60,532 nt of DNA from contig JBLIKA010000005.1 in the NCBI GenBank assembly GCA_047637355.1, forward strand, positions 1 through 60,532, given 5' to 3'. Both the position numbers and the translations under genes were made by a program. The notes under the pieces were generated by a model. It saw only the letters and a list, made by a program, of their open reading frames with translations. It ran no database searches and had not been told where the DNA came from. The stretch comes from Glaciecola sp047637355. Lineage in GTDB: Bacteria; Pseudomonadota; Gammaproteobacteria; Enterobacterales; Alteromonadaceae. Shown one piece after another: positions 1-8,509 of the stretch; position 1 is the stretch's first letter; each line of letters opens with the position of its first letter.

Positions 1-348
1 TTTCTGAATTTATTTTTGACCGAAACTACCGATAAAACCAATTCAAACTGCGCTAAAACTTGCTGTTCAAGCGATTTACCAAACACTGCTTGGCTGCATC
101 CCTTAACTAGAGCGCGCATTCTACAGATTAAAACCACTTGTTCAACCCTGTTTTACAAATAAATAGTGTTTTTGTGACTGTTTGCTTGTAATTAGTACGA
201 AAGGGTCAAAAAACCGCCTTTTAATGACAATTGGCTATAATATTTACTAAATTAACTTCTCTTTTTATACTTAAATTAATGTAAGTCCTGCTTTATTAAT
301 TGATAATAGAGGCATAATCCATATTCAAACACCAATAAATGACTCCTT
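1..348. other. Intergenic region at left edge, between a probable rRNA operon and the LysE gene
   Basis: No convincing coding sequence is seen. The minus strand carries a promoter-like element with a GC-rich discriminator (listed separately). On the plus strand a TATAAT hexamer at 236-241 lies about 110 bases upstream of the LysE-type gene and could be its -10 element, but no good -35 accompanies it. Confidence 0.5.
112..145 (-). promoter_or_regulatory. Probable rRNA operon promoter directed leftward out of the window
   Basis: Read on the minus strand there is a -35 TTGAAC (140-145), a 16-base spacer and a -10 TAGAAT (118-123). A GCGCGC discriminator follows at once, and an A/T-rich stretch lies upstream of the -35. 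A GC-rich discriminator is typical of stringently controlled rRNA and tRNA promoters. In E. coli the yrdA-aroE-tsaC cluster sits beside the rrnD operon, with the 16S gene nearest yrdA, so a leftward 16S gene just outside the window would fit. The rRNA gene itself is not visible here. Confidence 0.5.
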
Positions 349-966
349 ATGCCCGACATAGCCGTTCTTGCCGTTTTTATTCCTACTTGGTTTTTCATTT
401 CCATTACTCCGGGCATGTGCATGACCCTTGCGATGACATTGGGTATGAGTGTCGGAGTAACCAGGACACTTTGGATGATGCTAGGTGAAGTTTTTGGTGT
501 AGCGACTGTTGCTATTTTGGCTGTTCTTGGTGTTGCTAGCCTTATGCTCAACTATCCATCATTGTTTGCTTGGTTTAAATGGATTGGCGGGGCCTATCTA
601 TTCTATTTAGGGGTGAAAATGTGGTTAGCTGAAGCTGATTTATCGCAAAAAAAAATCAAGGATTCGCAATTGTCATCTATGACCCTTGTATCGCAAGGCT
701 ATATTACTGCAGTAGCCAACCCTAAGGGATGGGCATTTATGGTCTCTATACTGCCCCCCTTTATTTCGTTAGAAAAACCCATTACGCTTCAATTTTCGGT
801 TTTACTAGGTATTATTATGTTGAGCGAATTCATTTGCATGCTTATATATGCAAATGGTGGTAAAGGATTAAAACGCTTGTTGAATCGCGGTAATAATGTG
901 GTTTGGCTAAATAGGATCGCGGGCAGTTTATTAGCAGCAGTGGGAATATGGCTAGCGTTGTCTTAG
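349..966 (+). CDS. LysE/RhtB-family amino-acid exporter
   Basis: A 205-residue, very hydrophobic protein predicted to have about six membrane helices. The N-terminal ITPG motif (residues 19-22) followed by a long hydrophobic stretch, and the GGAYLFYLGVKMW segment near residues 80-92, are hallmarks of the LysE/RhtB translocators. These export amino acids or their derivatives across the inner membrane. The substrate cannot be read from sequence. The start ATG follows a weak ribosome site. It stands alone between the left-edge rRNA promoter and the carbonic-anhydrase-like gene. Family assignment is solid; substrate unknown. Confidence 0.85.
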   Translation: MPDIAVLAVFIPTWFFISITPGMCMTLAMTLGMSVGVTRTLWMMLGEVFGVATVAILAVLGVASLMLNYPSLFAWFKWIGGAYLFYLGVKMWLAEADLSQKKIKDSQLSSMTLVSQGYITAVANPKGWAFMVSILPPFISLEKPITLQFSVLLGIIMLSEFICMLIYANGGKGLKRLLNRGNNVVWLNRIAGSLLAAVGIWLALS

Positions 967-1003
967 GCAATTAACAAAAAAAACCGGCTTATAAGCTCTC
1001 CGC

Positions 1004-1081
1004 TATATGGATTCGTTTATATCGATACTCTTATAAAGATCCCCATATAAATATACTCTTATAGAGAATTTCATATATGGA
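1004..1081 (+). repeat. Iterated TATA-rich short repeats between the LysE and yrdA genes
   Basis: TATATGGA occurs at 1004-1011 and again at 1074-1081. ATACTCTTATA occurs at 1025-1035 and 1053-1063. Further CATATA and TTATA words lie between. The motifs are spaced roughly by multiples of the helical turn, in the leader of the downstream gene. This could be a promoter or regulator site, or simply local slippage of AT-rich DNA. Confidence 0.45.
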
Positions 1082-1164
1082 GACGCTATTATATGAATGT
1101 GCTCACTTATATTAATAAAAACTGTCCTAATGTTGAGGACATCAAATTTACAAAAAGGCAAACT

Positions 1165-1695
1165 ATGACAATTCGTAGCTATCGTAATATCACTCCTTCT
1201 TTTGACAGCTCTGTCTATATTGATGAAAGCGCCGTTTTAGTTGGTGACATCGAATTAGGAGAGCAAAGTAGCATATGGCCCTTAGTTGCTGCGCGTGGTG
1301 ACGTTAATATTATTCGAATTGGACAACGCACCAATGTGCAGGATGGTTCAGTGCTGCACGTAACACGGAAATCACAGCAAAATCCTGCAGGATTCCCACT
1401 GCTTATCGGAGATGATGTCACTGTTGGGCATAAATGCATGTTGCATGGTTGTCAGTTAGGTAATCGCATACTCGTTGGTATGGGCGCAATCATTATGGAC
1501 GGTGCGGTTGTGCAAGACGATGTGTTTATCGCAGCGGGCTCATTAGTCGCGCCTAATAAAGTATTGGAAAGCGGCTATTTATATGTCGGTAATCCTGCTG
1601 TCAAAAAACGTCTATTGAAAGATAGTGAAATGGCTTTTCTTAAACAAAGTGCGATTAACTATGTTGAGTTAAGTCGCGATTACCTAGGGCAGTAG
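1165..1695 (+). CDS. yrdA: Gamma-carbonic-anhydrase-like hexapeptide-repeat protein (YrdA family)
   Basis: A 176-residue left-handed beta-helix protein of hexapeptide repeats. The three histidines that bind zinc in gamma-class carbonic anhydrases are present at H65, H89 and H94 (contexts VLHV, TVGHK, MLHG). The reading frame is open from 1093, but I start at 1165: an AAGG ribosome site lies just upstream and the conserved N-terminus (MTIRSYRNITP) begins there. Enzymatic activity is not established for most YrdA proteins. Its stop lies one base from the stop of convergent aroE, the standard neighbour of yrdA in gammaproteobacteria. Confidence 0.9.
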   Translation: MTIRSYRNITPSFDSSVYIDESAVLVGDIELGEQSSIWPLVAARGDVNIIRIGQRTNVQDGSVLHVTRKSQQNPAGFPLLIGDDVTVGHKCMLHGCQLGNRILVGMGAIIMDGAVVQDDVFIAAGSLVAPNKVLESGYLYVGNPAVKKRLLKDSEMAFLKQSAINYVELSRDYLGQ

Positions 1696-1696
1696 T

Positions 1697-2539
1697 TCAG
1701 CCTGTGGATAATTGTTGCCTGAGATAATCGAGCACTGGTTCTACATCGGGCCGCACGCCAAACCATAGATAGAAACTCTCAGCCGCTTGGCCCACCAGCA
1801 TGCCCAAACCATCAATGGCTTTGACGCAGCCAAGTGACCTTGCTTTTTTAATAAAGCAAGTGTCTGCATCCTGATAGACCATATCGTAAACTGCCGGTTT
1901 ATTAGCAAAAATTGAATCCGAGATAGCAGGCACATTACCGCTTAAACTAAGAGACGTTGCATTGATGATGACATCAACAGCTAACTTTTCGCAGTCATTT
2001 TCGCTGACCGCCGTCACTCTATCATCCTCTGCAATGTTAACAAGGCGCTCTGCATTTGCTGCGCTTCGGTTAGTTATGTATATATGTGTTGGCTGTTTAG
2101 ACAATAACGCTTCAATGGCGCCGCGAGCTGCGCCACCTGCACCAATTAACAGAACTTGCTTTCCCTCTAGCGAGATGTCATTACGTAACAAATCTGATAC
2201 TAAGCCTTCGCCATCCGTCGTTTCAGCCCTAAAGCCCTGCCCTTGTCTAATTATGGTATTCGCCGCATTTGCTTTAATCACGCCGGTCGACTTTTCAGTG
2301 GCCCAGTTAGCTGCATCTTCTTTAAATGGCATTGTAATATTAGCGCCCACCGAGTCCGGATCAGCGAAAAATGTCGTTAACTGATCAACAAAAGTAGACG
2401 GGTCACCAAGTATGCGCTCATAACTTATTGTCATATTACATTGTTTAGCAAACATTTGATGAATGAGTGGAGATTTGCTCTGCGCAATTGGATTGCCGAA
2501 CACAGCCAGCTTTTTTGTTGAAATTAAATTGTCTGACAC
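1697..2539 (-). CDS. aroE: Shikimate dehydrogenase (NADP+)
   Basis: Reduces 3-dehydroshikimate to shikimate in aromatic amino-acid synthesis; cytosolic. At 280 residues it has the normal length. Visible motifs are the substrate-binding SKSPLIH (21-27), NITMPFK with catalytic Lys73, and the NADP-binding GAGGAARGA loop of the Rossmann domain. The C-terminal GLGMLVGQAAESF matches the family. It starts the aroE-hemF-tsaC-yrdD-smg-dprA series, all on the minus strand, and is convergent with yrdA. A TGTGGATAA word at its 3' end (1703-1711) matches a DnaA box but may be chance. Confidence 0.97.
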   Translation of the reverse strand: MSDNLISTKKLAVFGNPIAQSKSPLIHQMFAKQCNMTISYERILGDPSTFVDQLTTFFADPDSVGANITMPFKEDAANWATEKSTGVIKANAANTIIRQGQGFRAETTDGEGLVSDLLRNDISLEGKQVLLIGAGGAARGAIEALLSKQPTHIYITNRSAANAERLVNIAEDDRVTAVSENDCEKLAVDVIINATSLSLSGNVPAISDSIFANKPAVYDMVYQDADTCFIKKARSLGCVKAIDGLGMLVGQAAESFYLWFGVRPDVEPVLDYLRQQLSTG

Positions 2540-2718
2540 GCTAATCTGAACTTTGAAGTAATAGTATGGCTAAGAGGATACATTAAACCAGAGTAAAATT
2601 AACCCTTACCCAGCGTTTATTTGCTTCGGCAGTATCCACTTTTCAACTTACGTTTTATAAGCGCAAAGAAGCCCCACATTCACTGAGGCTGGATATTTTA
2701 CACCATAAGAAAACGGTA

Positions 2719-3633
2719 TTACTCATTCAAGTAATCTCTTGGTCTTAGAAAAGCTTGGATTTTGCCTTCTGGAGAATTCGATGAGGGCTGGTAATTATAC
2801 TCCCAACGCGCCATTGGTGGCATCGACATAAGAATGGACTCAGTTCTGCCACCAGTTTGCAAACCAAATAGAGTGCCACGGTCATATACTAAGTTAAATT
2901 CGACATACCGCCCGCGGCGATAGAGTTGAAAATCACGTTCCTTTTGAGTGTATGACGTGTTTTTTCGCTTTTCCAGAATAGGTACGTAGGCATCTAGGAA
3001 ACCGTTACCGACGCCTCGCATAAAACTAAAGCAAGTATCGAACCCTTGTTCATTAAGATCATCAAAAAACAAGCCTCCAATGCCCCGGGTTTCATTACGA
3101 TGCTTTAAATAGAAATAATCATCACACCATTTTTTGTAATTAGCATAGACATCGTCGCCGTAGGGGTCACAAATTGCTTTTGCCGATTTATGCCAATGAA
3201 CACAATCCTCTTTGAACGCAAATGAAGGAGTTAAATCAAAACCTCCACCAAACCACCAAATGGGCTCGGCCCCTTCTTTTTCAGCAATAAAAAAGCGTAC
3301 ATTTGCATGTGAGGTCGGCGCGTAAGGATTATGAGGATGGATAACCAGTGACACCCCCATTGCTTGAAAACGACGACCGGCTAACTCAGGACGCGATGCC
3401 GTTGCTGATGCTGGCATCTTGTCGCCGAATACATGTGAGAAATTAACTCCCCCCTGTTCGATAGCCGCGCCGTTCGTTAACACTCTGGAACGACCACCTC
3501 CACCTTCTTCCCGCACCCATTCATCTTGATGAAAAGACCCTTTGCCATCTGCTAGCTCTAAGGTTTGACATATATCGTCTTGGAGCTTGAGTAAAAACGC
3601 TTTAACTTCATCAATTTGTTGCTGAGTTACCAT
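2719..3633 (-). CDS. hemF: Oxygen-dependent coproporphyrinogen III oxidase
   Basis: Converts coproporphyrinogen III to protoporphyrinogen IX in haem synthesis using O2. The 304 residues match the family (about 300 in E. coli). Conserved segments seen include HPHNPYAPTSHANVRFF, WWFGGGFDLTP, the GLFFDD motif and the C-terminal GGRTESILMSMPP. It lies 35 bases downstream of tsaC on the same strand, with about 180 bases before aroE, so co-transcription with tsaC is likely. Presence of the aerobic enzyme fits an aerobic or facultative marine bacterium. Confidence 0.97.
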   Translation of the reverse strand: MVTQQQIDEVKAFLLKLQDDICQTLELADGKGSFHQDEWVREEGGGGRSRVLTNGAAIEQGGVNFSHVFGDKMPASATASRPELAGRRFQAMGVSLVIHPHNPYAPTSHANVRFFIAEKEGAEPIWWFGGGFDLTPSFAFKEDCVHWHKSAKAICDPYGDDVYANYKKWCDDYFYLKHRNETRGIGGLFFDDLNEQGFDTCFSFMRGVGNGFLDAYVPILEKRKNTSYTQKERDFQLYRRGRYVEFNLVYDRGTLFGLQTGGRTESILMSMPPMARWEYNYQPSSNSPEGKIQAFLRPRDYLNE

Positions 3634-3668
3634 AGGGGCAAAACCATTCTAGTATTTGTAATAATACT

Positions 3669-4211
3669 CTATGCTCGCAAGGTTTCGAGGTTGAGTCCAT
3701 TAATAATAGTACTTGGGGTTCGTTGCTCGCCCAAACTACCGTCAATAATTAGCAGATCGTCTCCAAAATAGGAACGCACTTCATCGCTCGAGCGCGCAGG
3801 TTCCATGCTCGCAGGGTTTGCACTTGTTGACACCATTGGGCTCCCTAACAATTGACACATTTTTTGCACTAATGGATGACTGCTTACTCGCACTGCCACT
3901 AAATCAGAGTCACCACTTACCCAAAATGGCGTCAGTTCACTTTTAGGCAGCAGCCAAGTAAACGGACCCGGCCATGAAGCGAATGCTTTCTGTTTATGCT
4001 CAATTGGCAGTCTATCAATGTGAACAAAAGGCCTTAACTGCTCAAACGTTGCCGCTATCAAAATAACACCTTTTTCTACAGGGCGAGATTTTAAGCGCAG
4101 AATTTCCAACATAGCAGTTTCTGAAAGCGGGTCGCAACCTAGACCAAAAACGGCTTCAGTTGGATAAGCAAAACACTGATGATTACGAAAAGCGTGTTCA
4201 AACGATTGCAT
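3669..4211 (-). CDS. tsaC: L-threonylcarbamoyladenylate synthase (short TsaC type)
   Basis: Makes threonylcarbamoyl-AMP from threonine, bicarbonate and ATP, the first step of t6A37 tRNA modification. The 180-residue length is the short TsaC form without the extra Sua5 domain. Family motifs seen: AYPTEAVFGLGCDP near the N-terminus, LKSRPVEKG (the KxR pair), WPGPFTWLLP, VAVRVSSHP and STSANP. It is located as in E. coli, between the zinc-ribbon gene yrdD and the aroE side. The ribosome site is weak. Confidence 0.95.
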   Translation of the reverse strand: MQSFEHAFRNHQCFAYPTEAVFGLGCDPLSETAMLEILRLKSRPVEKGVILIAATFEQLRPFVHIDRLPIEHKQKAFASWPGPFTWLLPKSELTPFWVSGDSDLVAVRVSSHPLVQKMCQLLGSPMVSTSANPASMEPARSSDEVRSYFGDDLLIIDGSLGEQRTPSTIINGLNLETLRA

Positions 4212-4253
4212 GGAATAGCCCCAAAAAATAGAAATACAATTTGATACGAAGGA

Positions 4254-4871
4254 TTATAGTGTTTGTTTATGCTGACAGTTCACTTGTGGACAAATTAAGC
4301 CTTTTTCTGCTTCATTTTTATCTACCTGCACCATCACTTTCCAACCACAACTTTCACAAGCGGTATCAACAGGTGGTGAATTTAGCATATATTTACATTT
4401 TGGGTAGTCGTCGCAAGCGTAAAAGTATTTACCAAACTTGTTTTGACGTTTTACTAAGGTGCCATGATGGCATTTGGGGCAAGGCGATGTTGCAGCAGAT
4501 TGCGCATTACCATCTGCGTTGTCAGTACTACTTTTCACTACACCGTCTTTGGTGATCATGTCTCTGGATGCGATGAAATTACAATCCGGAAAACCAGTGC
4601 AACCGATGAACATGCCATACCGACCTTTCTTTACCGCCAAAATCTCAGCACATTCAGGACAAGCTGTTCCGTCCATGACTTTAACAACAGTGACATCATT
4701 TTTGTGTAATTGCTGCGTATGTTTGCAACTGGGATAGTTTTGACAGGCAAGAAATGAGGATTTATTTGCGTGCTTTAAAATAAGCTGCCCTTCACATTCA
4801 GGGCACTTGCCATAAGCTTCGTCAAGGGCGTGTTGATCAGCGGAGAATAAGGAGTGATCAATTTTAGCCAT
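4254..4871 (-). CDS. yrdD: Topoisomerase-type zinc-ribbon DNA-binding protein (YrdD family)
   Basis: A 205-residue protein built almost entirely of C4 zinc ribbons like those at the C-terminus of topoisomerase I. Four CPxC or CxSC knuckles are visible (CPEC, CPEC, CPKC, CESC), each paired with a second cysteine pair such as YPSCKH, FPDCNF and YPKCKY. There is no topoisomerase catalytic domain. It probably binds DNA or RNA, but the role is unknown. It follows smg by two bases, so the two are surely co-transcribed. Gene order matches E. coli smg-yrdD-tsaC. Confidence 0.88.
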   Translation of the reverse strand: MAKIDHSLFSADQHALDEAYGKCPECEGQLILKHANKSSFLACQNYPSCKHTQQLHKNDVTVVKVMDGTACPECAEILAVKKGRYGMFIGCTGFPDCNFIASRDMITKDGVVKSSTDNADGNAQSAATSPCPKCHHGTLVKRQNKFGKYFYACDDYPKCKYMLNSPPVDTACESCGWKVMVQVDKNEAEKGLICPQVNCQHKQTL

Positions 4872-4873
4872 TA

Positions 4874-5350
4874 TTAGTGCAATGGACCTTCTTGAACTTC
4901 AAACAACAGGTCTTCCATTTGTTCGTAAGCCCATTCCTTGCCAGGTACATTAAATAGAACCATGAGTATCACCCATTTTAAATCTTCCAAGCAAAACTCA
5001 GCAGACTCGATTTCCATTGTTCGGTCAATAACCATTTCTCTTGTACTTACATCAAGCACTTTGACTTGTTCTAGGAATATTAAGAAACCTCGGCACTGCA
5101 CATCAAGACGAACTTGTTCTTCGATCGTATATACTCTTGTGCTGTTTAGTACGGTGACTCTTGATAAATAAGGTGTGGCATCTGTTTCTTGAAGTGCTGC
5201 AAGTTTTTCAACCCAAGCCAGCGCTTTAAATATTTCGTCGTGATGGAATCCTGCACGAATTAACTCGTCAGTTAGCTCATCGTGGTCGACTCTCAATTCA
5301 CTCTCATTGTGTACTACGTTTTCGAACAAGTACATGAGGATATCAAACAT
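4874..5350 (-). CDS. smg: Smg family protein (DUF494)
   Basis: A 158-residue, acidic, mostly helical protein matching the Smg family in length and in the N-terminal MFDILMYLFENVVHNE pattern. Its function is not established; it is a constant neighbour of dprA. It starts two bases after dprA ends and is followed two bases later by yrdD, so the three form one tight transcription unit. No membrane or secretion signals are seen. Confidence 0.9.
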   Translation of the reverse strand: MFDILMYLFENVVHNESELRVDHDELTDELIRAGFHHDEIFKALAWVEKLAALQETDATPYLSRVTVLNSTRVYTIEEQVRLDVQCRGFLIFLEQVKVLDVSTREMVIDRTMEIESAEFCLEDLKWVILMVLFNVPGKEWAYEQMEDLLFEVQEGPLH

Positions 5351-5352
5351 AA

Positions 5353-6579
5353 TTAGTCCCTCAATTTAAGGTAACCTTCAGACGTAGAGGTTACAAACCC
5401 GCGCAACTCATATTCTAATAACTGCACAAATAATGTGGAAATCGGCTGGCCCGTGCGCATCGCAATCACATTTATTGAAGTGACATCAAAATCGACGGCT
5501 TGCAATACTGCGGATGAATCGTCTAGTTCATCTCGTCCTGCACAACTAGTTGCATCAACATGACTAGAGCCTATGGGTACATTATCTAACAATCCGGTGG
5601 TTGCCAAGTTTTGTTTTGGTTTTTTTTCAGCCTGCTGTTTTTGTGTAGTTTTTAATAATAATTTTGGCAGCTCATCGAAGATATCTTGAGCACTTTCGGT
5701 TAATTTTGCTCCTTGCTTAATTAACCAATGACAACCTTCAGCTTGCTTATTATTGATGTTACTTGGCATAGCGAAAACTTCTCGTCCCTGTTCGAGTGCG
5801 TATTTTGCTGTGATTAATGAACCACTTTTAATTCTGGCTTCAGTGACTAGCGTACCTAAACTAAGCCCACTAATAATGCGGTTTCGTCGAGGAAATAGTT
5901 TTGGTGATGGCATCACACTCGGTGGAAACTCGCTCACCAGCAATCCGTTTTGGCGAATTTGCTGGTACAAATGCGCATGTCGTTTAGGATAGATAACATC
6001 TATCCCGTTGCCAAGTACGCCAATTGTTCTGTTGTTCAACGCCGTATTTTTATAGTACCTGGGATCGAAATTTAAGGCTGCGGTGTGGCTCTGAGCATCA
6101 ATGCCTAGAGCCAAACCACTAGTAATGACTAGATCAGATTCAGCTAGCACCTCAGTTACGAGTGTTTTTGTATTCGCTAATCCGTTGTATGTTGGGGCGC
6201 GGCTGCCAACCACCGCCAACTGAGGCGTTGATAGCAGGGCATAATTACCATCTGTAAAAAGTAATAATGGAGCTTGTGCTATTTGCTTGAGCAGCTCCGG
6301 ATATTCTTTACATTGATAGGTAATAATGGCGCGGTCACTGTCACCCGCCAACCATTGAATACATTTTTTAGTGAATGGATGAGCCTCAATTAGACAGGCA
6401 ATTTGCGCGCTTTGCCAGCCGATTGACTCTAGCATCGTAGCACCTACTTGCTCCAACTGCGACAACGTGACATTGCATGTATTTGCTGTTGTTAACAGTC
6501 TTTTAATACCTATATTTGGTAAGGCTGTCAAGGCGAGCCAGTAGCGTATTTCTTCTTCTGAAGTGATCATGTAAACCAT
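5353..6579 (-). CDS. dprA: DNA-processing protein DprA
   Basis: Binds incoming single-stranded DNA and loads RecA during natural transformation; cytosolic. The 408 residues contain the Rossmann-like DprA domain. Visible motifs are VGSRAPTYNG, ITSGLALGIDAQSH, GVLGNGIDVIYP, SEFPPSVMP and FPRRNRIISGLS. There is a helical N-terminal part and a C-terminal winged-helix domain (about 345-408). A low-complexity Lys/Gln-rich linker (about 315-330) joins the last two. A full-length DprA keeps competence possible, but many non-competent bacteria also carry it. Confidence 0.96.
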   Translation of the reverse strand: MVYMITSEEEIRYWLALTALPNIGIKRLLTTANTCNVTLSQLEQVGATMLESIGWQSAQIACLIEAHPFTKKCIQWLAGDSDRAIITYQCKEYPELLKQIAQAPLLLFTDGNYALLSTPQLAVVGSRAPTYNGLANTKTLVTEVLAESDLVITSGLALGIDAQSHTAALNFDPRYYKNTALNNRTIGVLGNGIDVIYPKRHAHLYQQIRQNGLLVSEFPPSVMPSPKLFPRRNRIISGLSLGTLVTEARIKSGSLITAKYALEQGREVFAMPSNINNKQAEGCHWLIKQGAKLTESAQDIFDELPKLLLKTTQKQQAEKKPKQNLATTGLLDNVPIGSSHVDATSCAGRDELDDSSAVLQAVDFDVTSINVIAMRTGQPISTLFVQLLEYELRGFVTSTSEGYLKLRD

Positions 6580-6609
6580 CCTTGGTTATTAATTTAACGC
6601 CTAAAACAG

Positions 6610-6633
6610 AACAAGTAGCCTAGGCTACTTGTT
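6610..6633. repeat. Perfect 24-bp palindrome between the LysM gene and dprA
   Basis: AACAAGTAGCCT is followed immediately by its exact reverse complement, so the two 12-base arms meet without a spacer. On the minus strand it lies after the LysM gene and before dprA and is followed by CTGTTTT. It could act as a terminator or attenuator hairpin for the LysM transcript, or bind a dimeric regulator. Confidence 0.6.
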
Positions 6634-6662
6634 TACAATATTTTGCATGCTGGAGGAGGGTT

Positions 6663-7742
6663 CTAAGGTTGCCCTAAATATTCCCCGCCCTTCATGTGCT
6701 TGTCAGCTTTTGTTATCCAAGCGTAACTCGCATTGTCGAATGTTTTGAATATCACCAACTCTCCAATTTTAAAGGCGGGCTGTTCTACTCGTTCGCCACC
6801 ACTGAACAATTCTTTCACTGGGCTTTGACCCATTGCATATTTAGGCTTTTCACTGTCTAAGATTGCTGGACCTTGAGCATAAATACCCATTACCATTCCA
6901 AGCTCTACATCTGAAGCACCCAAAGAAATAACAACCACATCGCGCTTGCCAATAAGTGAACGGTCTTCAATGTTTGCGATAATTCGGCCAATTTGCGTAG
7001 TCGATGCTTGCAATATCAAATCTGAGTTATCAACACTTTCAACCGGCCGCAGTTTATCGCCAGTGCGAGCTTCACGATTGCTTTTAACCACTCTAACAAT
7101 TTGTTGTTTGCCTGAACTTGAGTTCATTAACTCAACCTCACCCACGTTCTTAATCTGATAACCAATAACATTACCATCGTCATCTTTAAGCAGCTTGCCT
7201 TTGCGAATAATTGTATAGTTAGTATCGGTAGCTACTGGCTTGTGACTCAACACAAAGTCTTGTTTGACGAAAGTGCTTGTTCCTTCGTTATTACCTAGCA
7301 ACCTAGGTAATGCATTATATACTTCGACGTCGATTATGCTGTCATTCTTAAAGTAAGGAGCAAGTACTTTCCAAGGCAACACGCCAATAGGAGAAGGTTT
7401 TGTTTTACTCACCGACTCAGGTGTTAATAAAATCAACGTTTTGTCTCTGGCAATATCCATTACGGGTTGGCCGTCAACATAACGTAAACGCAAAACATCA
7501 CCCGGATAAATTAAATGTGGATTTTCGATCTGCGTATTGTTACGCCATAATTCTGGCCATAACCAAGGCTGGTCTAAAAACAAGTTTGAAATATCCCACA
7601 ACGTATCGTCTTTTTTAACGACATAAGTTTGTGGTGCGTCCGTTTTTATATTAATAATATCTGCCAATACTGATTTGACGCTAATCATAAATAGCCCAAA
7701 AACAATGAGGCCCAGCATCGATAATTTTTTCATCATAGTCAT
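6663..7742 (-). CDS. Exported LysM-domain protein
   Basis: About 359 residues from the chosen start. The N-terminus (MTMMKKLSMLGLIVFGLFMI...) is a signal peptide. One LysM domain follows (context TYVVKKDDTLWDISN ... IENPHLIYPGDVLRL), which binds peptidoglycan glycan chains. The remaining 250 residues are beta-rich with no recognised catalytic motif. The frame is open up to 7823, but the extra 27 residues are not secretion-like, so I prefer the internal ATG at 7742 (7733 is equally possible). A LysM protein beside dprA, divergent from def, is a recurring arrangement in gammaproteobacteria. Confidence 0.85.
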   Translation of the reverse strand: MTMMKKLSMLGLIVFGLFMISVKSVLADIINIKTDAPQTYVVKKDDTLWDISNLFLDQPWLWPELWRNNTQIENPHLIYPGDVLRLRYVDGQPVMDIARDKTLILLTPESVSKTKPSPIGVLPWKVLAPYFKNDSIIDVEVYNALPRLLGNNEGTSTFVKQDFVLSHKPVATDTNYTIIRKGKLLKDDDGNVIGYQIKNVGEVELMNSSSGKQQIVRVVKSNREARTGDKLRPVESVDNSDLILQASTTQIGRIIANIEDRSLIGKRDVVVISLGASDVELGMVMGIYAQGPAILDSEKPKYAMGQSPVKELFSGGERVEQPAFKIGELVIFKTFDNASYAWITKADKHMKGGEYLGQP

Positions 7743-7980
7743 TCTTATACTACTCTTGGTGTACTCGTGAGTCGCCTGTACTTCGGGCTGGAATCGCCAC
7801 AGACAGTGATATTTTACGTCCATTTAATTAGTTATCGGTTTATTTTTTAAAAAATTAACCCCATATCTATTCTACAGACATCGGCTTATGCGGTAGAATA
7901 GCCAAAATAGACAAGGTTTAAATAACTATTCTGCATGAATAGTATATTTTTTAATACTGACTAGATGAGTGGTTTTAGTA

Positions 7981-8490
7981 ATGACAGTTAGAACTGTATT
8001 AACCTTTCCAGACGAGAGACTACGCACTGTAGCAACGTCTGTAGAGGATGTTAACGAAGAAATTCAGACGCTTGTAGACGACATGTTTGATACCATGAAA
8101 GATGAAAAAGGTATTGGTTTAGCAGCGTCACAAATTGACGTTCATAAACGAGTTGTGGTGATGGATGTTTCTGAAGAACAAGATGAACCTCGGGTTTTTA
8201 TTAACCCCCAAATCATAAAAGAGGAAGGTTCTACTATAAGTGAAGAAGGTTGTTTGTCTGTTCCGAATAACTACGCGAAAGTAGAAAGATCCGAAAAAGT
8301 TACCGTTACGGCACTTGATCGAGATGGCAAACCGTTTGAACTTGAAGCCGAGGGCTTACTTGCAATCTGTATTCAACATGAACTCGATCACTTAAAAGGC
8401 AAGCTGCTTGTGGATTATTTGTCACCGCTTAAACGCAACCGTATCAAAACGAAACTAGAGAAAGAAGCCAAACTGGCTACAAAATACTAG
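7981..8490 (+). CDS. def: Peptide deformylase
   Basis: Removes the formyl group from the N-terminal methionine of nascent proteins; iron/zinc enzyme. From the ATG at 7981 the protein has 169 residues, the E. coli length. All three motifs are seen: GIGLAASQ (44-51), EGCLSVP with metal ligand Cys91, and HELDH with ligands His133 and His137 and catalytic Glu134. A GTG 12 bases earlier would add four residues, but the conserved start MTVRTVL favours 7981. First gene of def-fmt-rsmB-trkA. Confidence 0.97.
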   Translation: MTVRTVLTFPDERLRTVATSVEDVNEEIQTLVDDMFDTMKDEKGIGLAASQIDVHKRVVVMDVSEEQDEPRVFINPQIIKEEGSTISEEGCLSVPNNYAKVERSEKVTVTALDRDGKPFELEAEGLLAICIQHELDHLKGKLLVDYLSPLKRNRIKTKLEKEAKLATKY

Positions 8491-8509
8491 CACTAAGGAC
8501 ATCAATATA

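Noticed and set aside
1093..1164. Longer N-terminus for the gamma-carbonic-anhydrase-like protein
   Set aside because: The extra 24 residues are not family-like, and the ATG at 1165 has its own ribosome site.
1703..1711. TGTGGATAA DnaA box at the 3' end of aroE
   Set aside because: A single 9-mer inside a coding region far from the origin, with no companions; likely chance.
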